This document shows positions 1 through 13,600 of a stretch of DNA of 64,000 nt, piece after piece (within the stretch, counting starts at the first letter, position 1; each line of letters opens with the position of its first letter). The position numbers were made by a program, and so were the translations under genes. Under the pieces are notes generated by a model. It searched no databases and had not been told where the DNA came from. It was given only the letters and a program-made list of their open reading frames with translations. Origin of the DNA: Dryococelus australis (lineage: Eukaryota; Arthropoda; Insecta; Phasmatodea; Phasmatidae); contig CM057005.1 of assembly GCA_029891345.1 (NCBI GenBank), forward strand, positions 65,977,760 to 66,041,759. Direction: 5' to 3'.

Positions 1-550
1 TATTACTGATGTGCTAAACACCTCTCAGTTTGCTGATACAGAGGTTGTGTGATACTGAAGGTTTCCTTCTGCACTAAACGTGTAATGAAGGTTCCAGCTA
101 GGAGTGTAGCTGAGCAGGCTGGTCAGTTCCAGCAACGAGTGAACTGGAAGACTGAAGAACGGTCTAAGGCAGACTAATAGGATCTTTCAGTGGCTAGCAT
201 GGTGAAGGAATAAAGACTGGTCCTGAGTGAGCATCGCAACCCGCTATTTATACTCTGCTGGAAGCTTCCTCTGCTGTCATTGGTTGGCAAGCTTGAGGGC
301 GAGGGGTCGCGATGCAGAGAGAGGGAGGCAGTGATAGTATAGCTCCATGGGCTTGTGATGTCACTGGCTGGCTTTGAGATGAGAGGCAGCGAAGCATACT
401 GGTGTAACCATCTAGAAGCGTGCAGTGGAACTCGGTGCCTTCGTTGCATAGTCTCAGTGGGTCAATGGATAATAAAATTTGCAGGCTGGAACATCCATTC
501 TTCTGCAGCGAACAGTACAACCTCTTGATGACTTGTGGCGGTCAACAACA
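1..550 (-). promoter_or_regulatory. LTR-like core promoter fragment
   Basis: On the minus strand a TATAAATA box lies at 252-245, followed by GC-richer transcribed-looking sequence down to base 1. The segment differs in base composition from the AT-rich flank after 550. TATA boxes of this kind inside CpG-richer islands recur at about 5.69, 6.14, 13.36 and 18.36 kb, which suggests U3/R pieces of old LTR elements rather than host promoters. No protein is recognised here. The family is not identifiable and the call is tentative. Confidence 0.25.
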
Positions 551-1567
551 TAAACTCTGTTGTAATTAGACACATGGCTATGCTTACTGATGAGCTGAAG
601 TTTACAAAATATCATTATTGCATAGACTTAATGCATTAAATGTCATCCTATAATCAGGCAAATACGTAGTTTGAGCAAGATTTTCATTACTTTTTTCAAC
701 TGCACTCCTAGTAACTTTTGCCTAAAAGTGTACAAAAATTAGGGATGGGCCGATACCACATTTTGCCAATACCAATGGTACAGATGCTCAACTGCTGATG
801 TCACCAATTACACCGATGCCGATACCAGTTTAGATAGCACAATCATAATTCCCAATATTTGGAAATACTTATTAGTTAAATTTAAATATTCAGTTTTATG
901 AACACTTTAAGCACTTTGTAGTACGTGTCTACAGCATAGAAATGAAATACAACACTAATTTTAATAATAAATGATAACATAGACAGTTCAACTGGGTAAA
1001 TAAGCAACTTAACAGTCAAGGAAAAAAATGTTACCAGACAATACAGCATTAATTAGAAACAGAGTCCATTAAAGTCAACCTTCAAAACTTCACGCAATCT
1101 AATGCGGACTTGGATATTAGATCTGAGAAATACCATACATAACCTCAACATGCATGTTTGTTTAGACCAACAGCCTAAAGATGTCATTGAAAAGAATAGT
1201 TTCCAATAAGAACTACGCCCCAAAATCTTGTGTTTGCTTACACTCATCACTTTCAATAACACTTTTCATTGCAGCCAACCTTTGAGAGCAGTAAATGCAC
1301 AAGAATATAAGAATACAGGTTGCTTTCTCACTGTCGCCAACATACATATGCAGTAAAAACAGTAAAAATACAAGAAAAATAAAACAAAAAACTCTTGCAG
1401 GGTGTAAACAATACTATCTATAGCACCTGTTATCTATTAACTGCGTTGTTTTGTATTCACGTAGTGTCCACAAACGAATTATGCACACAATCTTTGATGA
1501 GTACCAACAGAAAATACAGTAAATGTAAACAATGGAAACAAATCATAGAAAAACAATTGCTCTGAAT

Positions 1568-4145
1568 TAGGGTTGTGCAACAATAAGATATGGGCTTTGA
1601 GAAATTTTCGAGAAAGAAGAAATTTTTCTTGCGAGAATCGAGACGAGAATGAGAAATTTTCTGTAAATTAATATATTTGTGACCAGCCTTTAGCATTTTT
1701 AAAAATCATGTGATTTCCTAGCACATGATTAAATTTTAAACATACATTTAAATGTCAGGTGAACCTGAACCAAGTCATAATCAATACCTATTCTTATTTT
1801 GAAACATACACGTTCGTTATGTACAGATTTTCCATTGTGAACTGAGTTTACAAAGAGCAGAGTAACCACGAATGCCAAAATACAAGTTTTACCGAATTCA
1901 CTAATAATGATTCAATCGCAAAATACCAGTGGTGTACAAGAATGGAATTTTGCCATCTGGAAAAATTTGGACGGGAAACTTAAATTTCCGCGGGAATTCG
2001 GGAAAAAATATTTTAAAAGTTAGGTAAAGACGTTTGTGGGTTTTTAGACTTAATGAATAACATTCTATCAGGACTTATTCCATTAAAAGAAAACATAAAC
2101 ATAGAATAATGACTGTATGTGCTAAAAATTTGATTTGAGCTAGAAAAGTCTTATTGTTCTATATTTTATACACGTAGTTGTTAGACTACGAATTAATCAT
2201 CTGGGTTTGGAGCACTTCTTTATAAAATATTCGCTTCAATTTTAATAGGAAAATCCCATATAATAATTTTTAAATAACAAAAGGAATTGGTCTTACAACA
2301 TGAAAAACCCAAATTTCACTTTAAATTTGTTTGAAAACATTGCCTTCATGTTTTCAGTTCACTGCTATTTCCTTTATAATTTCATGACTTCTACTAAGGA
2401 ACTTTTGCATTATTCATTTCATTTTTGGTAGTTAAATGTGTGTACATTGACATAAATGTACTTAAATTAACTTTCAGTGGAAATTTTAATGTCCGTAAAC
2501 ACAGTTAAGCTCCTAATCACGTAGTACAACTGCAATCAAAACCAAGTCGCATCGGGCAGGTTATGAATTCATCATACAGAATCTGTATGCTAACAAAGCT
2601 AATCCTCTATCAATAATGAAATTAAAAGTAACTACGTAAATTAATTATATTTCTCTCATAGAAAATTTGCTATGTTTGGAGTTTGTCAACGTCTCTACGA
2701 TAACAAGTGAGCACAGCACACAATTAAAAACAAACTCATTCCAAACGAAAAACAAAGACAATTAGTTGGCGTGTTACGAATAGTTTTAAACACACCCATA
2801 TTAAAAAAACAATTTTAGATCTCAATCAAATAGTTAAACATTTGGAGTCAAATTAAACATTCATTGTGCACTAGCTTAATTTTATATGAATATCAAAACT
2901 CAAGTACATCAACCAGCAATCAATACTTGGAACGTATTGATGTCACTCGCATATAAGACAAATGCAGTGTGCACTGTTCACCGTTAACTTCATAATAGTA
3001 CAAATTTACAACAAGTTTTACTTAATTTTCGCAATAGTCACGTAGTTTTAACGTCACATAATATATGACCTACAAAAATTATTTTAGCTTATGCAACAAA
3101 CTTTGAAATCTGTGAATAAGCGAAAAAAAGAAATTTTCTCATAAATATTTGAGTTATTAAATCATAATCGCGTATGTAAGAGTCGATGTAAAGCACACCA
3201 TACAAAATCCAACTTGTAATTTAGTTGGAACAACCTACAAACGTGAACATAAATTTTTCCCGAAAATATCGGGAATAAATTATATCCCGCCCGACAAGAA
3301 AATCGTTATGTATTCCCGAAATTCGGGATCCCACACACCACTACAAAATACGCCTTTTGTAATGGCCACTTAATCCATAATAAGTGGAAATGTGCTGTTC
3401 ACAAAAAAAAATGTGTCGGTCGTTAATTACTAAATTTGGTTAGTTACAGTGATAAACAAATTATTCCATTATGTTTCTGTTAAAGAGATAATTTTTCTCA
3501 TGGGATATCTTTTTGAAACTGCGCTTGTGCAGTAGGCAATAACCTTTCATTCATAATGTTGCAAGTTTTTTGTTTTATTATTGTAAACTTACTGGTTGGA
3601 GTTTCCGAAAAGAAGAATCTGGAATATGATTTACTTATACAGATGTTCCCTTTACGTTATAAAATATTTGTCTGCATTAATATCATGACGTGAAATTTAC
3701 TTCTTATATCAGCACATGACTGGGCAAGTTGGCGATTTGTTTGTTTTTGAGCTGTAGGCCTCTTGGTCAGTGTCTTTAATGTGTAATTTATCATTATGTC
3801 ACTGTGCAATGAATTAATTTTAGTAACTGTTTGGTTACTGACACAGTATTTAATACAGTATCTCGTGCTACGTAATGCAGCATAACCATCATCAGGCTGT
3901 CACTCTAGAATGTTTGTTTTGTTTCAAGCTTGCATTGTGTTTGAACACTTTGGTTAAAGACATGTGTGGGGTGCCTTGAAGATGTCTTCATTGCACACTG
4001 TAACTGCTTATTATCATATGCAAAAAATTTTTATTGGCATGAAAAGTTCTCCGTTTTTTCGAGAAAATTAATCTTCTTGCTTGCTGTTCGAGAATGCCGT
4101 ATTTCTTTAAATTTTTCTCGAGTTTCGAGATCTTGCATAACCCTA
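1568..4145. mobile_element. hAT-like element B (middle of the nest)
   Basis: The left end is TAGGGTTGTGCAA at 1568 and the right end is TTGCATAACCCTA ending at 4145. The flanking 8-mers ctctgaat (1560-1567) and ctccgaat (4146-4153) match at 7 of 8 positions, as expected for the 8-bp target duplication of hAT elements. Both subterminal regions carry repeated 'gagaaatttt/aaatttttctc' and 'cgaga' motifs in inverted orientation. No transposase frame is seen. Without the inner element C it is about 1.16 kb long. It lies wholly within element A. Confidence 0.72.
1927..3343. mobile_element. hAT-like element C (innermost of the nest)
   Basis: The element starts CAGTGGTGTA at 1927 and ends ACACCACTA at 3343. 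It is flanked by a perfect 8-bp duplication, CAAAATAC, at 1919-1926 and 3344-3351. Both subterminal regions hold 'cccgaaattcggga'-type motifs (near 1990 and 3315), typical of subterminal repeats. The 1,417-bp body is AT-rich and I see no transposase frame in it, so it is non-autonomous. The perfect duplication identifies this as the latest of the three insertions. Confidence 0.8.
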
Positions 4146-4491
4146 CTCCGAATATATTTAGGGTTTTGAACAGAATGATTGATGGAGGCTGTAAATTAAT
4201 GCTTTACGAGACGTAGCATGCCAGGTTATTTAACATTGTGTTAAATAAATTGGTGTTAATACGTAATTGGTGAATAATAATATGCTAATTATGCTCAGAT
4301 GCAGCCAATACCGATGGTCGTGGTATATGCAGGTTAATCTGTATTGGCCCATCCCTAATCAAATTGACAAGAATCAAATAATGGTGTTACTATGGGATTG
4401 TTAAGCATTTTAGTAATAGTGGTAGCATCCCTGTGCTAGGATCACACCATAATTACCTTCCATTGCTGATGGAAAACAATATTCAAGTTAC

Positions 4492-4663
4492 CTCATTTTT
4501 GCCCAGCACTTTATTGCGCAGTTTGTCCAGACCTCTGCCCGCACATGGCGACTGCAGTTCCATCCTGCGAGAGCAGCTCTTGTAGGCCTTCTGCAGGTGG
4601 AACACACAGTACTCACACTGATTCATGTTCACAAATGAGCTACAGTTGTCTCCATTCTTCTTC
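4492..4663 (-). CDS. MCM10: MCM10 coding exon 6 (zinc finger)
   Basis: Acceptor gatgtaaag at 4664; donor AATGAG|gtaact at 4492; phase 2 in, phase 0 out. Encodes KKNGDNCSSFVNMNQCEYCV, then FHLQKAYKSCSRRMELQSP and RGLDKLRNKVLGKNE. The CEYC-x2-H core, with a further upstream cysteine, is the Mcm10 CCCH-type zinc finger. The following basic segment is also conserved in the family. The next exon is not in this window. Confidence 0.96.
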
Positions 4664-7600
4664 CTTTACATCAAACAACATCACTCAGTTCCAGCATGTT
4701 TTAATACTACAGTCACACTTTAATATTATTATAAATTACTTGTGATGGGACGATTCAATTATTGATTCCTAGATTCTGTTGATTCTGGCTAAAATCAAGG
4801 AATCAAAATTTTTTTTTTTTTTAACCGCTGGGAGTTCAATCCAATTCTAGAAAATTTTTAATACATAAATGAAATTACTATATATTTCTAATTTAGGACA
4901 TGAATTTTCTGTGCTATATAGTTGTATTTTTCATTGCGAATTGTGTAAATAACTATTGAGTGATAAATTTTCTGTTGGCGATGTTTATAAAATTATGGAA
5001 TTCCAGTGGTGACAGCAAATATTTGGTCTGTAGAGTGTTCGTTATGTACTACACTTTTTGTCAGAACAAAAGCATAGCAATTTGTTTTTGACATTAACTA
5101 CATGTTGACGCATAATGCTTTTCCAACAATGGAGATTAGACCTACTTCTGTTTCATCTTTATGTCAATTTTGCTTCAGAGTTAATCTGACAGATTCTCCT
5201 GGTTTCTGGTCGCCTGCATGAGTTGAAGTCTACCCTGGTCTCATAAGTGCTGGCCTTCATCTAGCTCAAGCCCAGGACCTGAGGCATTTGTGAGACCCAG
5301 TTGAACCAGGGCTATCCAGAAATCTGTTCACTGCACCAGAGAGCACCGGCCCAGCAGAATACCCATGGTGGATTGTTGAACACTTGAACCAACCAGAGCA
5401 GACCCCTACACCTGACATTGCCTACTTACTTTGTGCTGTAATACGTTCAACACCTAGCCCACTGCTTCAATTCAGACCTACCTTCTACACCGCACCATTC
5501 ACATCTGTTTCTAGCTCAGACACAACTCCCACCGCACATCGCCCAGGTATCATCAAGAAACCAGTGGCACCTAAACATAAAATCACACTACCTGCTCCCT
5601 ATTTTGTCCCCTGCTGCAAAGTGGCCCGGCCAATTCTATACAACAGGATGGCTTCAGTACCCCGTCAGGACTGTAAACCCCCAGTTATATAAGAGCGCTT
5701 GACCTAGCTCCTAGACAAAAAGGCAGACGCAGCCTACTGCCTCAGATAAGTGAGTATCTGTTCCCTTGTACCTCACATGTCAATGTAAGTAAACTAACAC
5801 AATGTTGAGTATTATCATTTTACAGTGGCTGAGAAGTACACAGTATAATAATTTACAGTACAAAAATTTTATGAGAGAGGAAAATCCCCACACGACATAC
5901 TGCATACATGACAAATTAAATGTAGGAATAGTAATCCAATATCTGTAGTCAATTAGTGATTCAGATTTTTACCACACACAAATTAACATATATTATGACC
6001 GGGTAAGGTCAAGCACTACCGAAGATGAATGAAGCAGTATTGCTGACTACTGCTGACCAGAGATTTTCAACTTTCCACGCCAGGACAGAAGGACGTCACA
6101 CCTTCCCCGCACCCCACTGCGACAGCCTAGACTTGAGCACTATATAAGTCCGTGCACAGTGGGGCTCCAGCTGTCATTCTTGTATCCCCTCTCGCGACAT
6201 CCCGAGCACTACCTAATGCAGGACCTCCAGAGATCTACAAAGTCTTACGTACACCTCCTGAGGCAGCTTCCATCAATGACGACCAGTCGTCCAGCAAACA
6301 CACTAATACTTATTAAATACACTTTATCTCTTCTAGACACCCGTTTACTTAGTACAGTTTATCAGTAATATACTTTGTATTCATCTACAACTATTTTCTT
6401 TTCCTTGTAACCAAAACCAGGTCTACACCTGGATAACGCAGTTACCTTCAGCATTCCACTGTTCGGTAGGAGGTAACATGGGTCACATGTTTATTGTGTT
6501 CTCAATAAACATCTATTGTTCTCTATCCTTAAGCTGTTCTTCTTTAGAGTACTTTTTTGTTTACTGGCCCAATACAAGATACGACATGCACTGCCGACAG
6601 GAACCGGGAGATTGTTACTTAACCGAATTAGTCTGACTACGAACCCCCTTCAGGAGTCCGTGAGTCAAGCAAGACACATATTAGACGGCCACCTGTTTCT
6701 TTCCTTAACCCGAGCACTAATTCAGTGCTGGAGGAGAGGAACAGCGGAGCTCCTATCACTAGTAACACTTTCATCCAAGAAGCGGCTACAAGCCCGGGTT
6801 ATTTCCTCGCTTTGAGCACTAAGTTAGTGCTGAAGTGACCATAGCCTGAGACTTGCCGTTCAACCTTGCCTGAACGCACAACCAATAGAAGCTTGGCGGT
6901 CCACACGGCTCTCCATCTCTGATCAGCCCACAAAGCGTGGGGGAACAGTGGAGACTATTACCGAGCTCGTGCCAGCAAGCAACTATTGGGTAAACACTGT
7001 AGATACTGTTCTCGTCAAGGTGCACTATGTAAATTGTTAAGCCACATTACTCTATGCCTTACAAGGTGAGGTGTGGCCTCAAGCGTAGGGAACAATACCA
7101 AGCTTTCATTGTTGCCAGACAATGGTCTGCACTACCACCTCCTATGAAGGAAAGGCAGGCAGAACGGGACCGCGCCGCCACACTCAGACGCCAAGCAGTC
7201 ACGGCTGCTCTGGTCATAATAGTATACTTTTCACAGACTTTTCGTACCAGCCAGGAGTACCATCCGGTGCTGAGAGGGTTTGTTTATCAGACAAAGGCTA
7301 CGTTCGGCTGGTCCAATCCACATTCTGGAGCAGAGTCGTCTGCCTGGAATCGCCGCTTTAGAGTGGGGCAAGCCAGCCGCCACTGAGTGAGACCACACAA
7401 CATCACCAGCACCCCCAGGATGAAAGTGTAAGTCAGTAACAAACACCCCTAAGCCTAATTAAAACCACGCTCTTGGTCTAGCGTTAAAATCCTAGACAAA
7501 CATGTCATTCAGACTTAACCGGGCACGCGTCAATCTATAGCTCGCTGCTTTATACACATTTTTATGCAGGTAGCCTTCACCTGCCGTATAATTAATCTTG

Positions 7601-10600
7601 ATATTGTACAAAGCTACACATCACATGGTTTTCACAGCGTATTGAATAAATAAGTTTATTTTGTCAGTACTTATGTGTACCAGCTTTTACCTAGTTCTGA
7701 GTAGTAATTAAACTTTTAATAACGGTCCTAGGTCATAATCGCTCACTCTCTGATTAGTGCATGTGGAACCAATAATCTTAGATTTCCTCCAGCCTAAGCA
7801 AGGCCAAGGGATCCAAGGTTCATTGCTCACCAGCCAAACTTTCAGGGGGTAGAGCACTCAAAAACAGCCAGGTCAGTACGTCGGCCACCATCTCAATCCC
7901 AGCTTGAATCAAAGGCCGGATCTAGGAGATAGAGTTTTTGAGAAGCTCTTGTTTTAACAGACCCTTATTTGTGGCAATAGTAACTTCAAATTGCCAAGCA
8001 TCACCTTTTACTTATTCTGAAAGGGAAGTACGGAGCGGAGTTTTCTGGATTGCCCTAGCCTGAACAAGGCCGGTCTATTCCAGGAATATCCTAAGTCCCC
8101 CAACCCTTCAGCAGGATATAACCCTGGGACCACAGGCCTATCTTATATCCCCTAGCCTGAATAAGGCCAGACCGGGGAAGCATCAAATACTGCTCAGTGC
8201 TTCTGGAGTATATCCTAGCTTATTCTAATTAATTGTACGGGATGCCATATGCAAGGAGAATTAGACATCCAACTTGCTAATATTCCTCTAATCAGTGAAA
8301 GTGATCCTCAGTGTGAATACTCATTCAGAACCATTGTTTGGACCAGGTATTAAGATAGATGAACCAGCACACCCTGAACTCAAGGCCATACTGCAGGATC
8401 GAGACACACTGTTAGGAATATACTGGACTTACTCCGCAATTGATTGTTCTGACTATTTGATCCCAGAGCCATCTACTTCGGAATTGATCCGTTCACTTCC
8501 GACCCCTCCGAAGCTAAGACCTGTTGGCTCTTCGTGCCAAGTATGCACGACAGCAGGTGAGTTCATCACCATCCGCATTCCTCCTCAGGCTCCTAGTTGT
8601 CGCAAAATAGCAACATCCACACCCGAATGTGCCGATGCACAAACCAACTAGACCGGCTTTCTATAAATGACGTCAAAAGCCGGAGCCAATGAATTCTGCA
8701 TAGACGTCCATATTTTTTGCTAGAATCATTCCCTTCCCATGACAGCTGGCATCACGTATTTTGACAACCTTTACGGTAAGCATAACAGGACTCCCAGGAC
8801 GGGAGACGTATCTTGTTGAACTTATCCTGGGATTTGAATCCCCTCCTCCTGTCAAGGTTGCCCAGTCCAAATGACACTATTTCCAACCTTCCAATGTGGG
8901 AGGATCTACGATCTAGCCAGGCAAGCACATTTTGCATTCTTCACCCCTCAGGGGAACCTTGAGCCACTTCATCCCAGGAGGCAATTTAGCTTCACAACCT
9001 CTAGAAATTAATTTCATGAAGTCCTGAGAGAGGAGGTGTTGTCAACATATGGAAATTGATGGGACCTGAATAAATTGGTGTATCTTAAGGGAAAATGTAA
9101 CTCACAAATGTAACATCAAGGGTCTACTGTAGGTAACATCAATACTAATTGATAGTCAAAAATACTTACACTATACACTTCACTGTTGACAAATAAACTA
9201 CTATATGACTAAAGGATGATCAGCATGATGTAAACTGACTCAAATAAACCAACCTGGATTTACACATTCCAAAGTCTTTGGAGGTTCCCATAATCATCAC
9301 CTTCTGGGGATTGTCCACACTCACTGCAGCTTCATCTCCACTACCATCACTGTGAAACACAGCACCATTAGCATGGTCCATCATTTAAAGATATTTTATA
9401 CACCAGAAAAACCACAGCATTTTACCGGTTGTCTAGAGGCTTTGGATTCAAAATACCCAGGACAGTACCAACACTCGTCTTCCAGAGTTCCTTGAAGGAT
9501 TTACCAAACAGGAACACAGATGTAGTTTTCAGTCCTGCTTTCAAGTCGCTGATCCTCCAAATGGCATACTCTGCACCCTACAACAAGAAGTTGGCACACC
9601 CTGACATCTAATTAACCAGTTGGGTCATTTCATTTAATCTATAACTGTGAACAGAGTAAACTGGAAAGGAAAATAACACAATTGTTACCTGACACATGGA
9701 AAGTATTTCAAAATACTTTAAGAGATGAAATTATTCGCAACCCCAATATACAGTCAACTCTCATTTCTACAACCCCGGGAAGCACAACCCTCTCGAAATA
9801 CCCTTTCTTTATGGGGAAACATGGAAAAAAATAAATAAAAATAAAAAGGTTTTTATCGATAATGACCCCTTTGAAGTAACAATCCTTTTCCTGGGAACCA
9901 GTACGAGAGTTTCCACAGTAATCAAACTCCTGACAGTAACTAAGGGGCCACATTTAGCCAACGTAGATTAAATTAACTTCGGATTATTTGACAGGCTGTG
10001 ATTAAACCTGTCGAGCTGTTAACAGATAGTGATATATTCAAATATTAACACTCTTTAACAGACAATCATGAAGTTAACTGGTGACTCAAATGGAAGAAAA
10101 TGTGGAGTTCCTGCAAGTTGCCAGTTCTCATATTATTTAAGCGACCAAGAGATGTAAAACAGAGCTGCACGTAGCTCGCATATATAACAAATTGTGCAAA
10201 AACTGCAATTTCAAAAGACATAATTTTGAAACTCACCCAAAATGTACACAGTGAAATGTGTCACAATGATAATCTATGGAACAGCCTCCATCCAGATCAC
10301 CATTTACATGCCATGATGTAAATAGGCTACAGCAGTAAAATCAACCCTGGTGTGAAGACATGTCTCGCAAAAGCTTACGCAAAGCTTTCTACTTCAGCCA
10401 AATGATATCATCCCCAATCTACTAATATGTAGAAAAAAACCAAACACCAGCTACTACGTAGCCATAAACCCAACTTTCCTACAGTTCCTCTAGTCCTGGC
10501 TAGGCAGTACTGCAGAAATTTTTTTCTTAGCATTCTAGTTCAACCGGGTAGTGCGCACAGAGTACAGAGATCACTTTTGCCCACATTTATTACTGATCCG

Positions 10601-13600
10601 AGTACAATTAATTTCAGAGGAGGAAATACATGTTGTTAAGCTCTGCTTGCTCACCTTATCTTGCCTAGTTTCTAAATGCTCCTAAACACTGTCAGAACTA
10701 GGTTGTCACAAGGAATTTCAAGGTAACATTCTTCCCATTATGATTACAAATACTTCAATTTTGTGTCGCTACTACTGCTACTCATTCCTCTTAACTCTGT
10801 AACTGTTCACTTGCACTTGAGAAACTCACTGCAATATCAGTTTGACAACTACTGCATCAGCACTTGAAATGGGTGACAATTTTACCACCTGAAAAAAAGA
10901 CTGGTACTCTTCCTTCATCCCATGAAACACTGGTCAACAATTTCCTTCTTTACAAGCCACCATTCTTTTATGCCTTTCACCTTCGCATGACACATAGGCA
11001 TGATCAGAGTTTGCCAAGACCATGGGGGCCAACACCTTAGTTTAACATGCTGCCTGGCCAAAGTACCACTGGTGTATCTTCAATGTTTTCTTCGACAACA
11101 CTGAAGCTTGTGTTCACTTAGTACGATGAAACAAACAAATAAAACAAACAGAGCCTCATTCTACAATCAGTTTCGTGGTTGTAAGGAAAAGGAAAAAACA
11201 TAAGTGCATTTTAAAACTTTTCTACAGGAGGTCGTTTGCATAGCTCTTCTTCATGACAGGTGATATGTTAGCTGGTCATAGTACAGTGTAGTGATTCAGA
11301 ATGTTTGTTTATTAATGTAAATACTTATATGTTTTAGCATGAAAACATTGTTTGTCCACATTTTTTTTCTACGTTCTACCTGGTAAAAGTAAAAATTTTC
11401 TGTTTACAAATAAAGAAGTGAAAAATGGACACAATATGTATAAAAACTGTTTCATTTATAAGAACTGTTTAAACATGTCTTTTTGTTATTTAGAAGTATA
11501 TTTCAGGATCACGAATGCCTGAGATGAGTGCATGCGCAACGTCAGCAATGCGCGGTATGAAAACAAAAACACTGGTTACATCAGCAGCAACCATATAATT
11601 TTGACAGGTAAACGTCACTCGTGTATGCTCATCCACATCTAAAGACAGCTCTAGGAAGGATGCTGGTTGTGATGGGATACGTGAATTTGTGCCAAAATCT
11701 CTGGGAAGTGGGTTGCTAGCCCATCTAGCTACCTTCTTCTCAGACTAGACTTCATCTGGACCAGTCGCATGCTACTCAATTTTATTTTCTGAAGTAAAGT
11801 GTACTAAAAGTTCAATATTGTCATGTAAATAGTTTTAAAGTATTAAAGAGCAGTGGACAGATGAAGAAAAGGCCCAATACTTGCTGGATTATAATATTAT
11901 GAAGAGATATGCCTAGTCCAACTCTTATTTTCTTTAATAATGGCAGAGGGAAGATATACCCGGCAAAACTACAAGTACATGATCAGGAACACTTTTAAAG
12001 AATTTTGAGCATCCTGTACAGTGACATGTATTAAATCTGTTTAAACAGTAATTCAACAAAATTATTTATTTAAATTTAACGTTTGAATCATTGCACACTT
12101 TCTGCCCATTAGAGTACCATGAGATAGAAAGGATTTTCATACTATCTGGCTGGCGCTTATATTGAGGAATACTAAAATAATTCATGTTTATCTTGTGGAA
12201 ATGAAAAGTGTTTATGTTTGTTAAATGGGAATTTAGTTGTGTTATATATACTTGGCAGGCAAGGGGATTTAAATATTTGCAAAAGTATTTTTAATGTGGA
12301 ACAATTTAATTTTCATAAACATTACAATATTAAAACTGGCGAATTAGATTTTTTTGAGCATTTCCTTGCAAATGGTAGATACTAGTAATGTACAACACCA
12401 CCCTAGGTTCTGCACAGACATTTTCTTTCTTATTTAACCAGGTATGTTCTCCACAAGTGCAGGTGAACTGTTTTGTTTGTTTGGGTTGATGTGTAAGAGC
12501 AAACCCTGTGTTACTTCACACTTTGTATACAATAGGTAATTTTGCTTGTATATGAGAAGACCCCTCACATCAACACCATTACTTTATTTATTATTTATTT
12601 ATAATAGTCCCAATCTGTCTCCTGTCTATCACCCCCTCCACACACTAAACTAAACAAAAAAAAATATCCAAGAGTTTTTCTTTAACAGCTACAACAACAT
12701 GTACGTGAATATAGTTACTACTTGCTGTCCCACTACCACACCATAACAGTAACCATGATACAATACTGTATTGAGAGGAGGTAACGATAACAGTCAGTGA
12801 AGAAGAAATTGCTTGACTGTTCACTGTAAAATGAAAACTTTTGAAAGCCCTGCCTAAGGTTGGCGCACGCCAACATGCTGCGCTGTGCGAATGCGCACTC
12901 TACGGATGACTTCGCCCCATTTACGAGGGACCCGAGCTCAGGGGGAAGTCATAACAGTGGCAAATTAAATAAATGTATCGAGCAAGGAGATTCCACAAGC
13001 CTGGACTGCTGAATACGTAACTGTAAATTACCTATGTAATTACAATCTACATCGTCCGCCCAGAAACCTGCATGTAAGAGCCACCCCGTGAATAAAATAA
13101 ATATTTGTGATATTCTACTACTCGTCGCTTAGCCCTGGAAGAAGTTCTTATCAACCTCAGAGATGGCAGCACTCCCATGACCTTGTGACATCACGACCGG
13201 CCTGCCTCAGGAACAGGCATTTTAATTTTTCGTCGTCACCAAGCAGGACAATAAGAAATGAGCGGCGCTCCAGCACCCCAGATAACCTACCCCTGTGTTG
13301 GAAGTCTACGTTACCCCCCCCCCCCCCCCACCACAAAGAACTACTAATAGGAGAAATTTTCGTATAAATAAAAGTCCAGCATCCAGCACCACCAGCTACA
13401 CCGGGCTCGCCGGCCGAAGTGGACGCGAGCCCTTCCTAGTCTGCAAGGACTCTCTAAGTCTGGACAAGGCTCTCTTCAGTCTGCGAGGACTCTCTCACCT
13501 CTCCGCGATCTGCAACATGGCGCACCATCCCCTCCACAGACTGTGAAGACTGCAGCCACCACAACAGCTTGCAAACGGCTTTCCTCAACTGCACCTGTTA

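Larger units (their letters stand above)
740..4357. mobile_element. hAT-like element A (outermost of a nest)
   Basis: The left end reads TAGGGATGGGCCGATAC from 740 and the right end is its inverted repeat, GTATTGGCCCATCCCTA, ending at 4357, with 16 of 17 positions matching. Both ends lead into similar sequence about 'ccaataccgatgg'. No transposase is visible, so this is a non-autonomous element. Candidate 8-bp duplications (acaaaaat and atcaaatt) match only weakly, which fits great age. Elements B and C lie inside it. It sits downstream of the last visible MCM10 exon, so probably in the next MCM10 intron. Confidence 0.65.
4664..9253 (-). other. MCM10: MCM10 intron 5 and its contents
   Basis: This intron of about 4.6 kb holds a short stretch starting tgatgggacgattcaattattgatt (near 4742) that resembles the end of another hAT-type repeat. 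It also holds CpG-richer LTR-like segments at about 5.2-8.7 kb, with two plus-strand TATATAAG boxes, and no recognisable host exon. The 8.7-9.25 kb part has nothing identifiable. Confidence 0.6.
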
